Shown: positions 13,625 through 21,444 of the stretch, in pieces
Layout of the letters: every line of letters starts with the position of its first letter
Numbering within the stretch: position 1 is the first letter of the stretch
Assembly: GCA_029240815.1 (NCBI GenBank)
Contig: JARDZO010000106.1
Location: forward strand, 1-22,062
Direction of reading: 5' to 3'
Length of the DNA stretch: 22,062 nucleotides
DNA from: Brevibacillus sp.
Lineage (GTDB): Bacteria > Bacillota > Bacilli > Brevibacillales > Brevibacillaceae
The notes under the pieces: model-generated
Told to the model about the DNA's origin: nothing
The model's input: the letters and a program-made list of their open reading frames with translations, nothing else
Databases searched by the model: none
Translations under genes and position numbers: made by a program

Positions 13625-15591
13625 ATCAACTGAGAGAAAAGCTGTTTGCAGCGGCAAAGCGTCTGCGACGTTCCAGCGAAGAAATTGTCTCTGTGCCGGG
13701 AATGCAAGCCCAGGCGCAGGCGATGCTCGATCGAGCAGACCGCCTCGAAGCGAACCGCTTTACCGTAGCGTTGTTTGGGGCGTTCAGCGCCGGGAAATCT
13801 TCGTTTGCCAACGCTTTGATGGGTGACATGGTTTTGCCGGTCTCACCAAATCCGACGACGGCTGCGATCAACAAAATCATGCCACCGACCGATGATTACC
13901 CGCATGGAACAGTGCGAGTTGTGTTGAAAAGCAGAGACGCGATTGAACAGGACGTCCTTCGTTCCCTGGCGGTTTTTGGTCTGTCTGCATCCGGACTGGA
14001 GGGTGCTCTGGCTGAGCTGAACAAGATCGACGTGGCGCAAATCCCGCCGACCGCCAAGCCGCACTATACCTTTCTAAAAGCAGTAACCAAAGGCCTTGGT
14101 GAAATGGCTGCACATCTCGATGGGGAACTGCTCGTCGACATGCAAGCGTTTAAAGGCTTTGTCGCCAAGGAAGAAAAGGCGTGCTTTGCCGAGTACATCG
14201 AGCTGTTCTACTCGTGCCCGCTGACAGAGCAAGGGATCGTACTGGTGGACACCCCTGGGGCGGACTCGATCAACGCTCGCCATACAGGCGTAGCCTTTGA
14301 ATACATGAAAAACGCAGATGCCGTATTGTTCGTCACGTACTACAACCACGCGTTTTCCCAGGCAGACCGAGAATTCTTGCTGCAGATGGGGCGTGTGAAG
14401 GACACGTTTGAGATGGACAAAATGTTCTTCATCGTCAATGCCGCTGACTTGGCTGCGTCCGAGGAAGAACTGCAAGGCGTAATCACGCATGTAGAGAAGA
14501 ACTTGCTGACGTGCGGGATTCGTCTGCCGCGCATTTACCCGGTTTCCAGCCAGACAGCGCTATTGGCGCGCATGCATGAAAAAGGCAAGCTGGCGGGTTC
14601 GGCTGAGAAAGTATACCGTCAACGGACTCAGACTGCAGAAGGTGCGGAGCTGATGGCAGCGGAAGATGCATTCAAGCTCTCCGGCATGGCGAACTTCGAG
14701 GTGGAATTCCTGCGATTTACCATCGAAGAGCTAACGCAGATCGCAGTCAACGCAGCTATCGGAGAAATTCGTCGCGCCCATACGACACTGACTGAATTCA
14801 TGCTGATGGCAACGTCAGGGGAAAGTGAACGCTTGGCTCGCAGAGAAGCCGCCAGTGAAGCACAGGCTGTAGCGCTGTCCGCAGTCGAGTCGCTCGCAAC
14901 GGCTTCCTATGAACGGGATTTGGCAAAAGAACGGGAAGAACTGCTCTATTATGTGAAGCAACGTCTGTTCTTCCGTTTTAACGAGTTGTACAACTTTGCC
15001 TTCAACCCTTCGGTGCTCAAAGACGATGGCCGCAACCTGAAGCAGTCGCTGCAAGGCTGCCTGACCGACCTGTTGCGTTCCATCAGCTACGATCTGGCAC
15101 AGGAACTGCGCGCGACAACGCTGCGTCTGGAGAAATTTATCAACAAGCAGGGAGTCACACTTGTAGGGCAATGGCAACGCGAAGTTCAAGCGACTGCAAA
15201 AGGTCTGACGCTGGCACCTTATCAGCCACGTCAAGTAGAGACGTTAGCTTTCGCAGAGGAACTACCCGTAGGTGCTCCAGCATTCCAACCGGCTCTCGCC
15301 CTGTTTAAAAATACGAAAGACTTTTTTGAGCAGGACGGCAAGCTGAAAATGCGTGAAGAGCTGGAAAAAAGGATGCAGGAGCCGGTAGCAGCCTATGTAG
15401 CAACAGGAAACGATCAGCTGGCAGATCAATTCTCAACGCTTTTCGCAGAGGTAGCTGCAACGGAGCGCGCTCGAGTCACGGAACAGGTTCATGCCTACTT
15501 TACCGGTCTGTTCGCAGCACTCGATATGAATGTCGATCTGGATGAGCTTCAAGGCAAGCTGGATCGCGTGGCTGCCGAGCTGGGAGAGTAA
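13621..15591 (+). CDS. Dynamin-like GTPase, second half of a DynA-type pair
   Basis: A 656-residue dynamin-like protein. Motifs: G1 GAFSAGKSS (53-61), G2 in NPTTAAINK, G3 DTPG (210-213) and G4 NAAD (273-276). The G3 motif sits further along than in the partner because of an insert of about 60 residues between G2 and G3, seen also in the second head of DynA-type proteins. The rest is helical stalk. The ATG overlaps the stop of the first gene (ATGA), and AAAGGAGAACAGG provides its own ribosome binding site, so it is a true separate start rather than a sequencing frameshift. Together the two proteins total 1,205 residues, close to fused DynA, which suggests they act as a hetero-oligomer at the membrane. 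Confidence 0.92.
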   Translation: MNQLREKLFAAAKRLRRSSEEIVSVPGMQAQAQAMLDRADRLEANRFTVALFGAFSAGKSSFANALMGDMVLPVSPNPTTAAINKIMPPTDDYPHGTVRVVLKSRDAIEQDVLRSLAVFGLSASGLEGALAELNKIDVAQIPPTAKPHYTFLKAVTKGLGEMAAHLDGELLVDMQAFKGFVAKEEKACFAEYIELFYSCPLTEQGIVLVDTPGADSINARHTGVAFEYMKNADAVLFVTYYNHAFSQADREFLLQMGRVKDTFEMDKMFFIVNAADLAASEEELQGVITHVEKNLLTCGIRLPRIYPVSSQTALLARMHEKGKLAGSAEKVYRQRTQTAEGAELMAAEDAFKLSGMANFEVEFLRFTIEELTQIAVNAAIGEIRRAHTTLTEFMLMATSGESERLARREAASEAQAVALSAVESLATASYERDLAKEREELLYYVKQRLFFRFNELYNFAFNPSVLKDDGRNLKQSLQGCLTDLLRSISYDLAQELRATTLRLEKFINKQGVTLVGQWQREVQATAKGLTLAPYQPRQVETLAFAEELPVGAPAFQPALALFKNTKDFFEQDGKLKMREELEKRMQEPVAAYVATGNDQLADQFSTLFAEVAATERARVTEQVHAYFTGLFAALDMNVDLDELQGKLDRVAAELGE

Positions 15592-15608
15592 GAATAGAAG
15601 AACGAAAT

Positions 15609-15640
15609 GCGCTCAGGGGCGGTATCCTGGGCGCTTTTTT
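15609..15640 (+). terminator. Intrinsic terminator after the dynamin pair
   Basis: GCGCTCAGG pairs with CCTGGGCGC (one G-T) and is followed by six T residues. Confidence 0.9.
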
Positions 15641-15669
15641 GTGGGGAGGATTTAGTCAAGGAACAAAAA

Positions 15670-15759
15670 ATGGTGAAAATTAAAAGAAACTTGCAACTTC
15701 TTGCCTCAAATTCCCGTCTTGTGTCTATGAGAGCACCTGTAAATGTTGAGGAGGAATAG
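15670..15759 (+). CDS. 29-codon leader ORF upstream of, and in frame with, the SLH gene
   Basis: ATG at 15670 follows AAGGA by seven bases. The peptide reads MVKIKRNLQLLASNS, then RLVSMRAPVNVEEE, and stops at TAG (15757-15759). That stop overlaps the ribosome binding site of the SLH gene (GAGGAGGAATAG), and the two frames are the same: only two codons separate the TAG from the next ATG. It could be a translated leader that couples initiation to the SLH gene. Middle wall protein genes of Brevibacillus are known to use two in-frame starts about 30 codons apart; this resembles that layout with an amber codon inserted. Confidence 0.45.
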   Translation: MVKIKRNLQLLASNSRLVSMRAPVNVEEE

Positions 15760-15765
15760 AGGGGC

Positions 15766-17388
15766 ATGAAAACGTGGAGACATAAGATTTTGCCAACAAT
15801 TCTGGCTGGGGCATTGTCTGTTTCGTTTGGAACAGCGGTAAGCGCAAAAGGGAATAACGGAAACGGAAACGGAAATGGTAACGATCACAAGTCAAAAGGG
15901 AATGGCAATTTTCAACAAGTAAAGGTAAATAAAAACCAATACCCTATCTCCGATTTGAACAAGCACTGGGCAGAAGCAACGGTGAAAATCATGATGGATA
16001 AATCCATTATCAAAGGGTACCCTGACCACACGTTCCGCCCGAACAAGCCCGTGACGCAGCTTGAGGCACTGACGATGGTAATCAACCTGCTGACACAAAA
16101 CAAAGACCTGCTGACTGACGGCGATTATGACAACTACAAGGATGTTCCAGACTGGGCCCAATCGACGGTCAAGTTAGCGTTGGTGAATGATATTGTAGAT
16201 TCGAAGGATTTTCAGCCAAACAAACCGGCGACACGACTTTTCGTGATCAAGCTCTTGGTAAACGCATTGGGCGCCGACTATGAAGATGTGGATGAGAGCA
16301 ACCTTTACTTCGGTGACATCTCGAATCTGACGGACGAGGAGAAGGAATATCTTTCGTTCGCCTTGCTCCAATCTTTGGTAGCGGGATATGAAGATAAGAC
16401 CTTCAAGCCCAATAAACCGGTAACCCGTGCAGAGATGGCCGTCTTCGTTAACCGTTTGCTTGGCAAGATCGGTGAGGTTGACTTTGGGAATCACGTCAAA
16501 GGTACCATTGCCGATCTCGATGAAGACGAAGATGAACTGACCATCGGTTCGAAAACGTACGAAGTAGCCGATGATGTGGTAGTGAAAATCAATGGGAAAT
16601 CGTCTAGCTTCGACTCGTTGTCTGTAGGTATGAAAGTTGATGTGGTGTTGAAAGACAACGAAATTCAGACCATCTATGCGTATGGCACAACGGATGAGGA
16701 TGAGGACGACGTAACCTTCAAGGTCGAAAAGATTTCGGATAGCGATGATGGAGATGAGTTTGAGGAAGCGGTGAAAACAGGTTCCCGAATCAGCGAAAGC
16801 ACGCCGGATCTGTCCGACGAATCGCTTTCGATCTCCTTGAATGGAGAGTCTTCTGAGTCCATTGACCTGGATGATATTGACGGCACACAAGATGATGGGG
16901 ATGAAGTGGCGGAAGAATTGGAAGAGGCGATTGCTCGCGCGCTGGGAGATGACGATCGCGTGACCGTTTCCTTTGAGGATGACCGCTTTGTCTTCGAAAC
17001 AGACAACAGCCCGACGGATGAGGTGCCTTCCATCAAATTTACGGGAAGCGCACTGAATGATCTGGGCTTGGACAGCACAATAGCCAAAGGATCTCTCGGC
17101 GATGACGACGAAGCTGATTCCTGGAAAATCACCGTGAAGTCGGATGCGTCTTCTGATCAGACATACCGCATCAACGTGGAAGATGATCATATCGACGAGA
17201 CTGTAGATATCGACGTGGATGACAACGATACAGCCGAGGAAATCGCCGGTAAGATTGCCGATGCCCTCCAAGACAATGACGAGATTGACTCCACATACAG
17301 CGTTGATGTGGATGAAGAAGTCGTTACATTGAAAGCAAAAGACAACGATGATGACCTGGATGTTGAGATTACCATCACCAAAAAATAA
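15766..17388 (+). CDS. Secreted S-layer-homology (SLH) protein with acidic C-terminal half
   Basis: A 540-residue cell-wall-anchored protein. Residues 1-27 are a signal peptide (cut after AVSA). A Gly/Asn-rich spacer (residues 28-48) leads to three SLH domains at about 62-108, 124-169 and 182-232, which bind pyruvylated secondary wall polymer; the repeated FRPNKPVT/FQPNKPAT/FKPNKPVT motifs mark them. A small beta domain (243-305; VKGTIADLDEDEDELTIGSK) follows. The remainder (310-540) is very rich in Asp and Glu and contains two related modules (about 353-436 and 463-537), each with an AEE...IA.AL helix and flanking strands, similar in outline to flagellin/hook IN-type modules. It may bind calcium or cations; that is inferred from charge. 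A good ribosome binding site, GAGGAGG, precedes it. Confidence 0.9.
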   Translation: MKTWRHKILPTILAGALSVSFGTAVSAKGNNGNGNGNGNDHKSKGNGNFQQVKVNKNQYPISDLNKHWAEATVKIMMDKSIIKGYPDHTFRPNKPVTQLEALTMVINLLTQNKDLLTDGDYDNYKDVPDWAQSTVKLALVNDIVDSKDFQPNKPATRLFVIKLLVNALGADYEDVDESNLYFGDISNLTDEEKEYLSFALLQSLVAGYEDKTFKPNKPVTRAEMAVFVNRLLGKIGEVDFGNHVKGTIADLDEDEDELTIGSKTYEVADDVVVKINGKSSSFDSLSVGMKVDVVLKDNEIQTIYAYGTTDEDEDDVTFKVEKISDSDDGDEFEEAVKTGSRISESTPDLSDESLSISLNGESSESIDLDDIDGTQDDGDEVAEELEEAIARALGDDDRVTVSFEDDRFVFETDNSPTDEVPSIKFTGSALNDLGLDSTIAKGSLGDDDEADSWKITVKSDASSDQTYRINVEDDHIDETVDIDVDDNDTAEEIAGKIADALQDNDEIDSTYSVDVDEEVVTLKAKDNDDDLDVEITITKK

Positions 17389-17402
17389 ATAAAGCAGTTA
17401 CG

Positions 17403-17430
17403 AAAAAAGCCAACAATTGTTGGCTTTTTT
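17403..17430. terminator. Bidirectional terminator between SLH and acetyltransferase genes
   Basis: AAAAAAGCCAACAATTGTTGGCTTTTTT is a perfect palindrome with T runs on both strands. It ends the SLH gene on the plus strand and, on the minus strand, coincides with the stop of the acetyltransferase gene. Confidence 0.92.
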
Positions 17431-18011
17431 TACGTGCTTATGGGTTTAGCGGACTCCCATTCTTCCTTCAACATCCCCATTTTGATGGCGTCATAATACT
17501 CTCCACGGACAATCCTTGCCTTCCGCACGCGAGCTTCTTCCTGCATCCCGCATCGAGCGGCGAGTTTGATCATGCGTTCGTTGCCTGACCAGGTACCGAT
17601 GCCTAGGCGCACCGTGTCCATGTGGGTAAACAAATAGTCGATCCACATCTGGAAGGCTTCGCTGCCATAACCGTTCGACCAATAACGAGAATCATAGATA
17701 ACAATTCCGATTTCACACCAGTTAGTTTCCTCCGATACCCAATAGCGGCCTACGCTTCCCCGCAGCTGTCCGTCGATTTCGAGGATCAGCTCCGTTCGAG
17801 GGGCGTCTGTGCCTACGAGTGCCAATGATTCCTGGTGCCGTGGCAGAGCCCGATGCTCTTCCTTTGTGAGAGGGTCGAGCGGCTTGTACGGGCCATTCCA
17901 GTTCAGATGCTCCCGGTCCTCCGCTTCGTACTTCCACATGTAGATGGTATCGATATCTTCGGGACGAATGTCGCGAAGCACGACTTTTTCGCCTTGCAGG
18001 TAGATTGGCAT
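17430..18011 (-). CDS. GNAT-family N-acetyltransferase (RimJ/RimL-like)
   Basis: A 193-residue cytosolic acetyltransferase using acetyl-CoA. The opening EKVVLRDIRPEDIDTIYMWK is typical of the RimJ/RimL-like branch. The acetyl-CoA pyrophosphate loop is at YWSNGYGSEAFQMWIDYLF, with a following strand VRLGIGTWSGNERMIKLAARCGM (Asn for the family's common position) and a closing KARIVRGEYYDAIKMGML. The start at 18011 has GAGGAGA upstream; the longer frame to 18038 is less likely. It is divergent from a MocR-type regulator, which may control it. Its substrate (protein N-terminus, amino acid or antibiotic) cannot be read from sequence. Confidence 0.88.
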   Translation of the reverse strand: MPIYLQGEKVVLRDIRPEDIDTIYMWKYEAEDREHLNWNGPYKPLDPLTKEEHRALPRHQESLALVGTDAPRTELILEIDGQLRGSVGRYWVSEETNWCEIGIVIYDSRYWSNGYGSEAFQMWIDYLFTHMDTVRLGIGTWSGNERMIKLAARCGMQEEARVRKARIVRGEYYDAIKMGMLKEEWESAKPIST

Positions 18012-18095
18012 GGTAAGTCTCCTCTCTTCTGTGACCATTTGATATAGTTACTCTAATAGATAACTGTTCCTGTTCATAGAGACAAAAAGCGACAC

Positions 18096-19547
18096 ATGAA
18101 TAAGGACAGAATGGAGAGGCTAATGGATTTTACACCGGTGTTGGATCTAACGAGCAAAGAGCCACTCTATCAACAGCTGTACCAGCAGATCAGTCATTCG
18201 ATCGCATCTGGTACGATACCGGCTGGTGAACGCTTGCCGTCTATTCGCCAGCTGGTCAAGGCAAGCGGAGTGGGGAAAATTACAGTGGAGGCAGCCTATC
18301 ACCAATTGTTGGCAGAGGGCTACATCATAAGCCATGAAAGAAGCGGATTTTTCGCTGCAGAAATGGAGGTGTGGAAGGAGACGCATGAGCCCGCAAGTAT
18401 GCCACTTCCGACCTTACCCTTGAGGTCAGGAAAGCAACCGGACCCGCGCTTTAATTTCCACGGTTCCGTCGTGGACACGCGTTCCTTTCCTTATCGGGAA
18501 TGGCGAGCCTGCATGCTCGAGGCGATGGAAAAGTACGCAGATGATTTCGCTTTTTACGGTGACAGCCAAGGTGAGTGGGAGCTTCGTAAAGAATTGACTG
18601 GATACTTACGCAGAGCTCGTACGCTGCATTGTGAACCGGAGCAAATCCTGATTGGCACGGGTTTGCAGCAGTCGCTCAGCTTTTTATGCCTGTTGCTGGC
18701 GGATCGCCATAACGTCGTGGCCTTTGAAGAACCCGGATATGCGGACGCCCGTGTCGTATTTTCGCAGCACGGCTATGAGGTCGTATCCGTCCCGTTGGAA
18801 GAGGACGGGCTGTCCATTGAAAGCTTGGAGAAAAGTGGTGCCACGGTCGTCTACACGACGCCTGCCCACCAATATCCGCACGGCATGGTCATGCCTGTAG
18901 CCAAACGTCATCGACTGCTGCAATGGGCGAAGCGGGCGGGCGGCATCATTATCGAGAATGATTATGACGGCGAATTTCGCTACAACGTAAAGCCCACACC
19001 GTCGCTCCAAGGAATGGACCGAGATGGTACCGTCGCCTACATCGGCAATTTCTCCAAGGCTTTGTCCCCTGCGCTGCGTCTGGATTATACAGTGTTACCG
19101 GCAGAATTACTCCAGCGATACTTTACCTCCTTTCTTGCATATCCTTCACCCGTCTCCCGTCATTTGCAGCGGACGATGCAGCTGTTCATGGAGAGGGGCT
19201 GCTGGGAAAAGCATGTGAGAAAGATGAGGACGTTGTATCACCGCAAGCATGATCTGTTGCTGAAAGCCGTCCACACTTACATGCCGAAAGAGGTATGCGT
19301 ACTGGGCCATTCAGCGGGCTTGCACATTTTGCTGGAGGTGGAAACATCGAGAAGCGAGGACGAATTGATGCAACAGGCACTGGCTGCAGGAATCAGGGTA
19401 TACGCGAGCGGGCGGAGCTGGGCCCAGCCACCGAGTCATTTTTCACCCCGCATCATCGTAGGCTTTGGCGGAATGGCTGAATCGGATATTGAGGAAGGAA
19501 TATCTCTTCTGGCGAGGGCGTGGTTTGGGTCAAACCTTCTTACGTGA
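18096..19547 (+). CDS. MocR-type transcriptional regulator (GntR DNA-binding plus aminotransferase domain)
   Basis: A 483-residue regulator. The N-terminal winged helix-turn-helix of the GntR type spans about residues 20-90 (PLYQQLYQQISHSIASGTI, RLPSIRQLVKASGVGKITVEAAYHQLLAEGY). The rest is a fold-type I aminotransferase-like domain that binds pyridoxal phosphate, with the Schiff-base Lys321 in NFSKALSPALRLDY and the ENDYDGEFRY motif carrying the Asp that contacts the cofactor nitrogen. Such proteins (PdxR, GabR and relatives) sense amino acids or PLP and often regulate a divergent gene, here the acetyltransferase. ATGs at 18096, 18111 and 18123 are all in frame; the second has AAGGACAG upstream, so the true start is uncertain. 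TAATAGA and TCATAGA in the 84-base promoter gap could be direct-repeat operators. Confidence 0.9.
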   Translation: MNKDRMERLMDFTPVLDLTSKEPLYQQLYQQISHSIASGTIPAGERLPSIRQLVKASGVGKITVEAAYHQLLAEGYIISHERSGFFAAEMEVWKETHEPASMPLPTLPLRSGKQPDPRFNFHGSVVDTRSFPYREWRACMLEAMEKYADDFAFYGDSQGEWELRKELTGYLRRARTLHCEPEQILIGTGLQQSLSFLCLLLADRHNVVAFEEPGYADARVVFSQHGYEVVSVPLEEDGLSIESLEKSGATVVYTTPAHQYPHGMVMPVAKRHRLLQWAKRAGGIIIENDYDGEFRYNVKPTPSLQGMDRDGTVAYIGNFSKALSPALRLDYTVLPAELLQRYFTSFLAYPSPVSRHLQRTMQLFMERGCWEKHVRKMRTLYHRKHDLLLKAVHTYMPKEVCVLGHSAGLHILLEVETSRSEDELMQQALAAGIRVYASGRSWAQPPSHFSPRIIVGFGGMAESDIEEGISLLARAWFGSNLLT

Positions 19548-19736
19548 TTCCTGAATGGAGGCAGCGATATAGAGAAATAGACAGATAATCGAGCTGACCA
19601 CGGCGTAGTGAAAGGCTGTCCTGAATTTTGCGAGTGACCAGCCATCCTCACCGATCAAGTAGTACGCGAGTGTATTGGATATGGATATGCCATCCTGAAT
19701 GCCGGGGATGAGGCTCACGGTGTAGTTGTGGGCCAA
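19530..19736 (-). CDS. Possible small membrane protein, doubtful
   Basis: A 68-codon frame starting at TTG, without any ribosome binding site, directly after the putP terminator. It overlaps the end of the MocR gene by 18 bases on the opposite strand. The translation has a plausible hydrophobic helix near the end (YAVVSSIICLFLYIAASI) with a basic tail, and an upstream part (LIPGIQDGISISNTLAYYLIG) that looks protein-like. It may be a small unannotated membrane protein or a remnant of a transporter. I do not recognise a family. Confidence 0.35.
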   Translation of the reverse strand: MAHNYTVSLIPGIQDGISISNTLAYYLIGEDGWSLAKFRTAFHYAVVSSIICLFLYIAASIQESRKKV

Positions 19737-19738
19737 GC

Positions 19739-19787
19739 AAAAAAGCGCCCTATTCCCGTACCGTTTCTCGGTGAGGGGAGGGCGCTT
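19739..19787 (-). terminator. Intrinsic terminator of putP
   Basis: On the minus strand AAGCGCCCT (19787-19779) pairs with AGGGCGCTT (19751-19743), followed by a run of T. It lies just beyond the putP stop. Confidence 0.88.
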
Positions 19788-19793
19788 CGATGT

Positions 19794-21257
19794 CTATTCG
19801 TTTACTCGCTGATACGTATCAAACTGCGCTTCCACTTCCTTGGACGGTTTGCTCGTCATGTTGCTGACGATCACGATGGCGAGCAAGCTGATCGCAAAGC
19901 CCGGAACCATCTCATACAAAAAGTCTTTGAGTACGTCAAATCGCGTCCAGATGATTACTGTGAGGGCACCGGCGATCATACCTGCCAACGCACCCCATTT
20001 GTTCATGCGTTTCCAGTACAGAGACAACAGAATGACTGGACCAAAGGAAGCCCCGAAGCCTGCCCACGCATAGCCGACAAGATCCAGAATCGTGTCATTT
20101 TTGTTCAGCGCGAGAAAAAACGCGATTACTGCAACGATCAATACGGAGAGGCGTCCGACGGTCACCAGTTCTATGTCAGTAGCCGAACGCTTGAAAAAGG
20201 TCTTGTAGATGTCTTCTGTCAATGAGCTGGATGTCACGAGCAGCTGCGAAGAAATCGTGCTCATGATGGCAGCGAGAATGGCAGCGAGCAAAAATCCGGT
20301 GATAATCGGATGAAACAGGATCGTACCCAACTGGATAAAGATCGTTTCCGGGTCATTGAGCGTCCAGCCTTGCTTGGAAAACAGAGCAATGCCGACCAGA
20401 CCTGTCAGCATGGCACCTGCTACGGAGAAGATCATCCACCCCATACCGATGCCACGTGCTTTTTTGATGTCCTTCGTCGAGGTAATGGCCATAAAGCGAA
20501 CGATGATGTGTGGCTGACCAAAATAGCCAAGACCCCACGCAAACAAGGAGATGATGCCAAGAACGCTTGTCCCCTTAAAAATATTCAAAAGAGAGGGATC
20601 GATGGTACGAATTTCAGTAAACGTAGCGTCCAAGCCGCCCGCAGTCAAAACTGTTACGACGGGAACAAGGATCAAGGCAACGACCATGATCAAGCCTTGG
20701 ACCGCATCTGTCCAGCTTACAGCGAGGAAGCCGCCGAAAAGAGTGTAAGCGATGGTAACCAAACCGACAATCCACAATCCGGTTGTGTAACTCAGGTGGA
20801 AGGTATTCTCAAACAGCACGCCACCCGATACGAGTCCGGAAGAGACGTAGAAGGTAAAAAAGATCATGATGACGAGAGCGGATGCCAGGCGCAGCATGCG
20901 GGAGCCATCGCCAAAGCGGTTTTCCAGAAAGGCGGGAATCGTAATGGAGTTATTGGCGACCTCCGTGTACGTTCTGAGACGAGGGGCGACATACAGCCAG
21001 TTTGCATAAGCCCCCAAGGTAAGTCCGATCGCAATCCACGAAGCACTCAAGCCTTGCGCAAACATAGCTCCGGGCAAGCCCATCATCAGCCAGCCACTCA
21101 TGTCGGACGCCCCTGCGCTCAAGGCAGTTACCGCAGGGCCAAGAGAACGTCCTCCTAACATGTAGTCCGTTAGGTTGGAGGTACGCTTGTAGGCATAGTA
21201 CCCGATCAGGAGCATGCCTGCCATGTACACAATAATCGAAACGAGCAGCATGTTCAT
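19794..21257 (-). CDS. putP: Sodium/proline symporter
   Basis: A 487-residue sodium:solute symporter (SSS family) that imports proline with sodium, for nutrition or osmoprotection. About 13 transmembrane segments are expected. The family's proline/sodium motif ASDMSGWLMMGLPGA is intact (Asp52, Ser54, Gly55, equivalent to D55, S57, G58 of Escherichia coli PutP), and the TM9 motif AAIMSTISSQLLVTSSSLTED is conserved. The ATG at 21257 follows AAGAGGTG by five bases; a second in-frame ATG is at 21251. The longer frame from 21320 has no start signal. It is a single gene between two terminators, with an AT-rich upstream region containing the palindrome TATTTTTAAAAATA. No proline dehydrogenase gene is in the window, so an OpuE-type osmotic role is also possible. 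Confidence 0.94.
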   Translation of the reverse strand: MNMLLVSIIVYMAGMLLIGYYAYKRTSNLTDYMLGGRSLGPAVTALSAGASDMSGWLMMGLPGAMFAQGLSASWIAIGLTLGAYANWLYVAPRLRTYTEVANNSITIPAFLENRFGDGSRMLRLASALVIMIFFTFYVSSGLVSGGVLFENTFHLSYTTGLWIVGLVTIAYTLFGGFLAVSWTDAVQGLIMVVALILVPVVTVLTAGGLDATFTEIRTIDPSLLNIFKGTSVLGIISLFAWGLGYFGQPHIIVRFMAITSTKDIKKARGIGMGWMIFSVAGAMLTGLVGIALFSKQGWTLNDPETIFIQLGTILFHPIITGFLLAAILAAIMSTISSQLLVTSSSLTEDIYKTFFKRSATDIELVTVGRLSVLIVAVIAFFLALNKNDTILDLVGYAWAGFGASFGPVILLSLYWKRMNKWGALAGMIAGALTVIIWTRFDVLKDFLYEMVPGFAISLLAIVIVSNMTSKPSKEVEAQFDTYQRVNE

Positions 21258-21394
21258 TAAAGCACCTCTTGTTGTGTTTAGTATTTTTAAAAATATTATT
21301 AACGATATACACAATATCATGTATATATATAAAGGTCTATAATAAAAAACAGAAAAATTTGTAGAGTGACAATAAAAAGATTTTTACTAACACG

Positions 21395-21428
21395 AAAAAA
21401 GCCTGCGGTAAGTATCCGCAAGCTTTTT
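21395..21428 (-). terminator. Intrinsic terminator of the lipoprotein gene
   Basis: On the minus strand AAAAAGCTTGCGG pairs with CCGCAGGCTTTTTT (one mismatch) around ATACTTA and ends in a T run. It follows the lipoprotein gene by 17 bases. Confidence 0.88.
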
Positions 21429-21444
21429 GTAGTTTCTTCCATAT

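Noticed and set aside
13600..13640. Sequencing frameshift splitting a single fused dynamin gene
   Set aside because: The second gene has its own ATG and ribosome binding site and an ordinary N-terminus, and the first ends with a normal helical C-terminus. The ATGA overlap is typical of coupled genes.
16174..17271. 365-codon open frame on the minus strand opposite the SLH gene
   Set aside because: It is a by-product of the Asp/Glu-rich coding of the plus strand: GAT, GAC and GAA codons read backwards give ATC, GTC and TTC and few stops. It has no ribosome binding site and the plus-strand gene has clear domains and a signal peptide.
20310..21158. 282-codon open frame on the plus strand opposite putP
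   Set aside because: The translation is a charged, low-complexity mix typical of antisense reading of a membrane protein, and putP motifs on the other strand are unmistakable.
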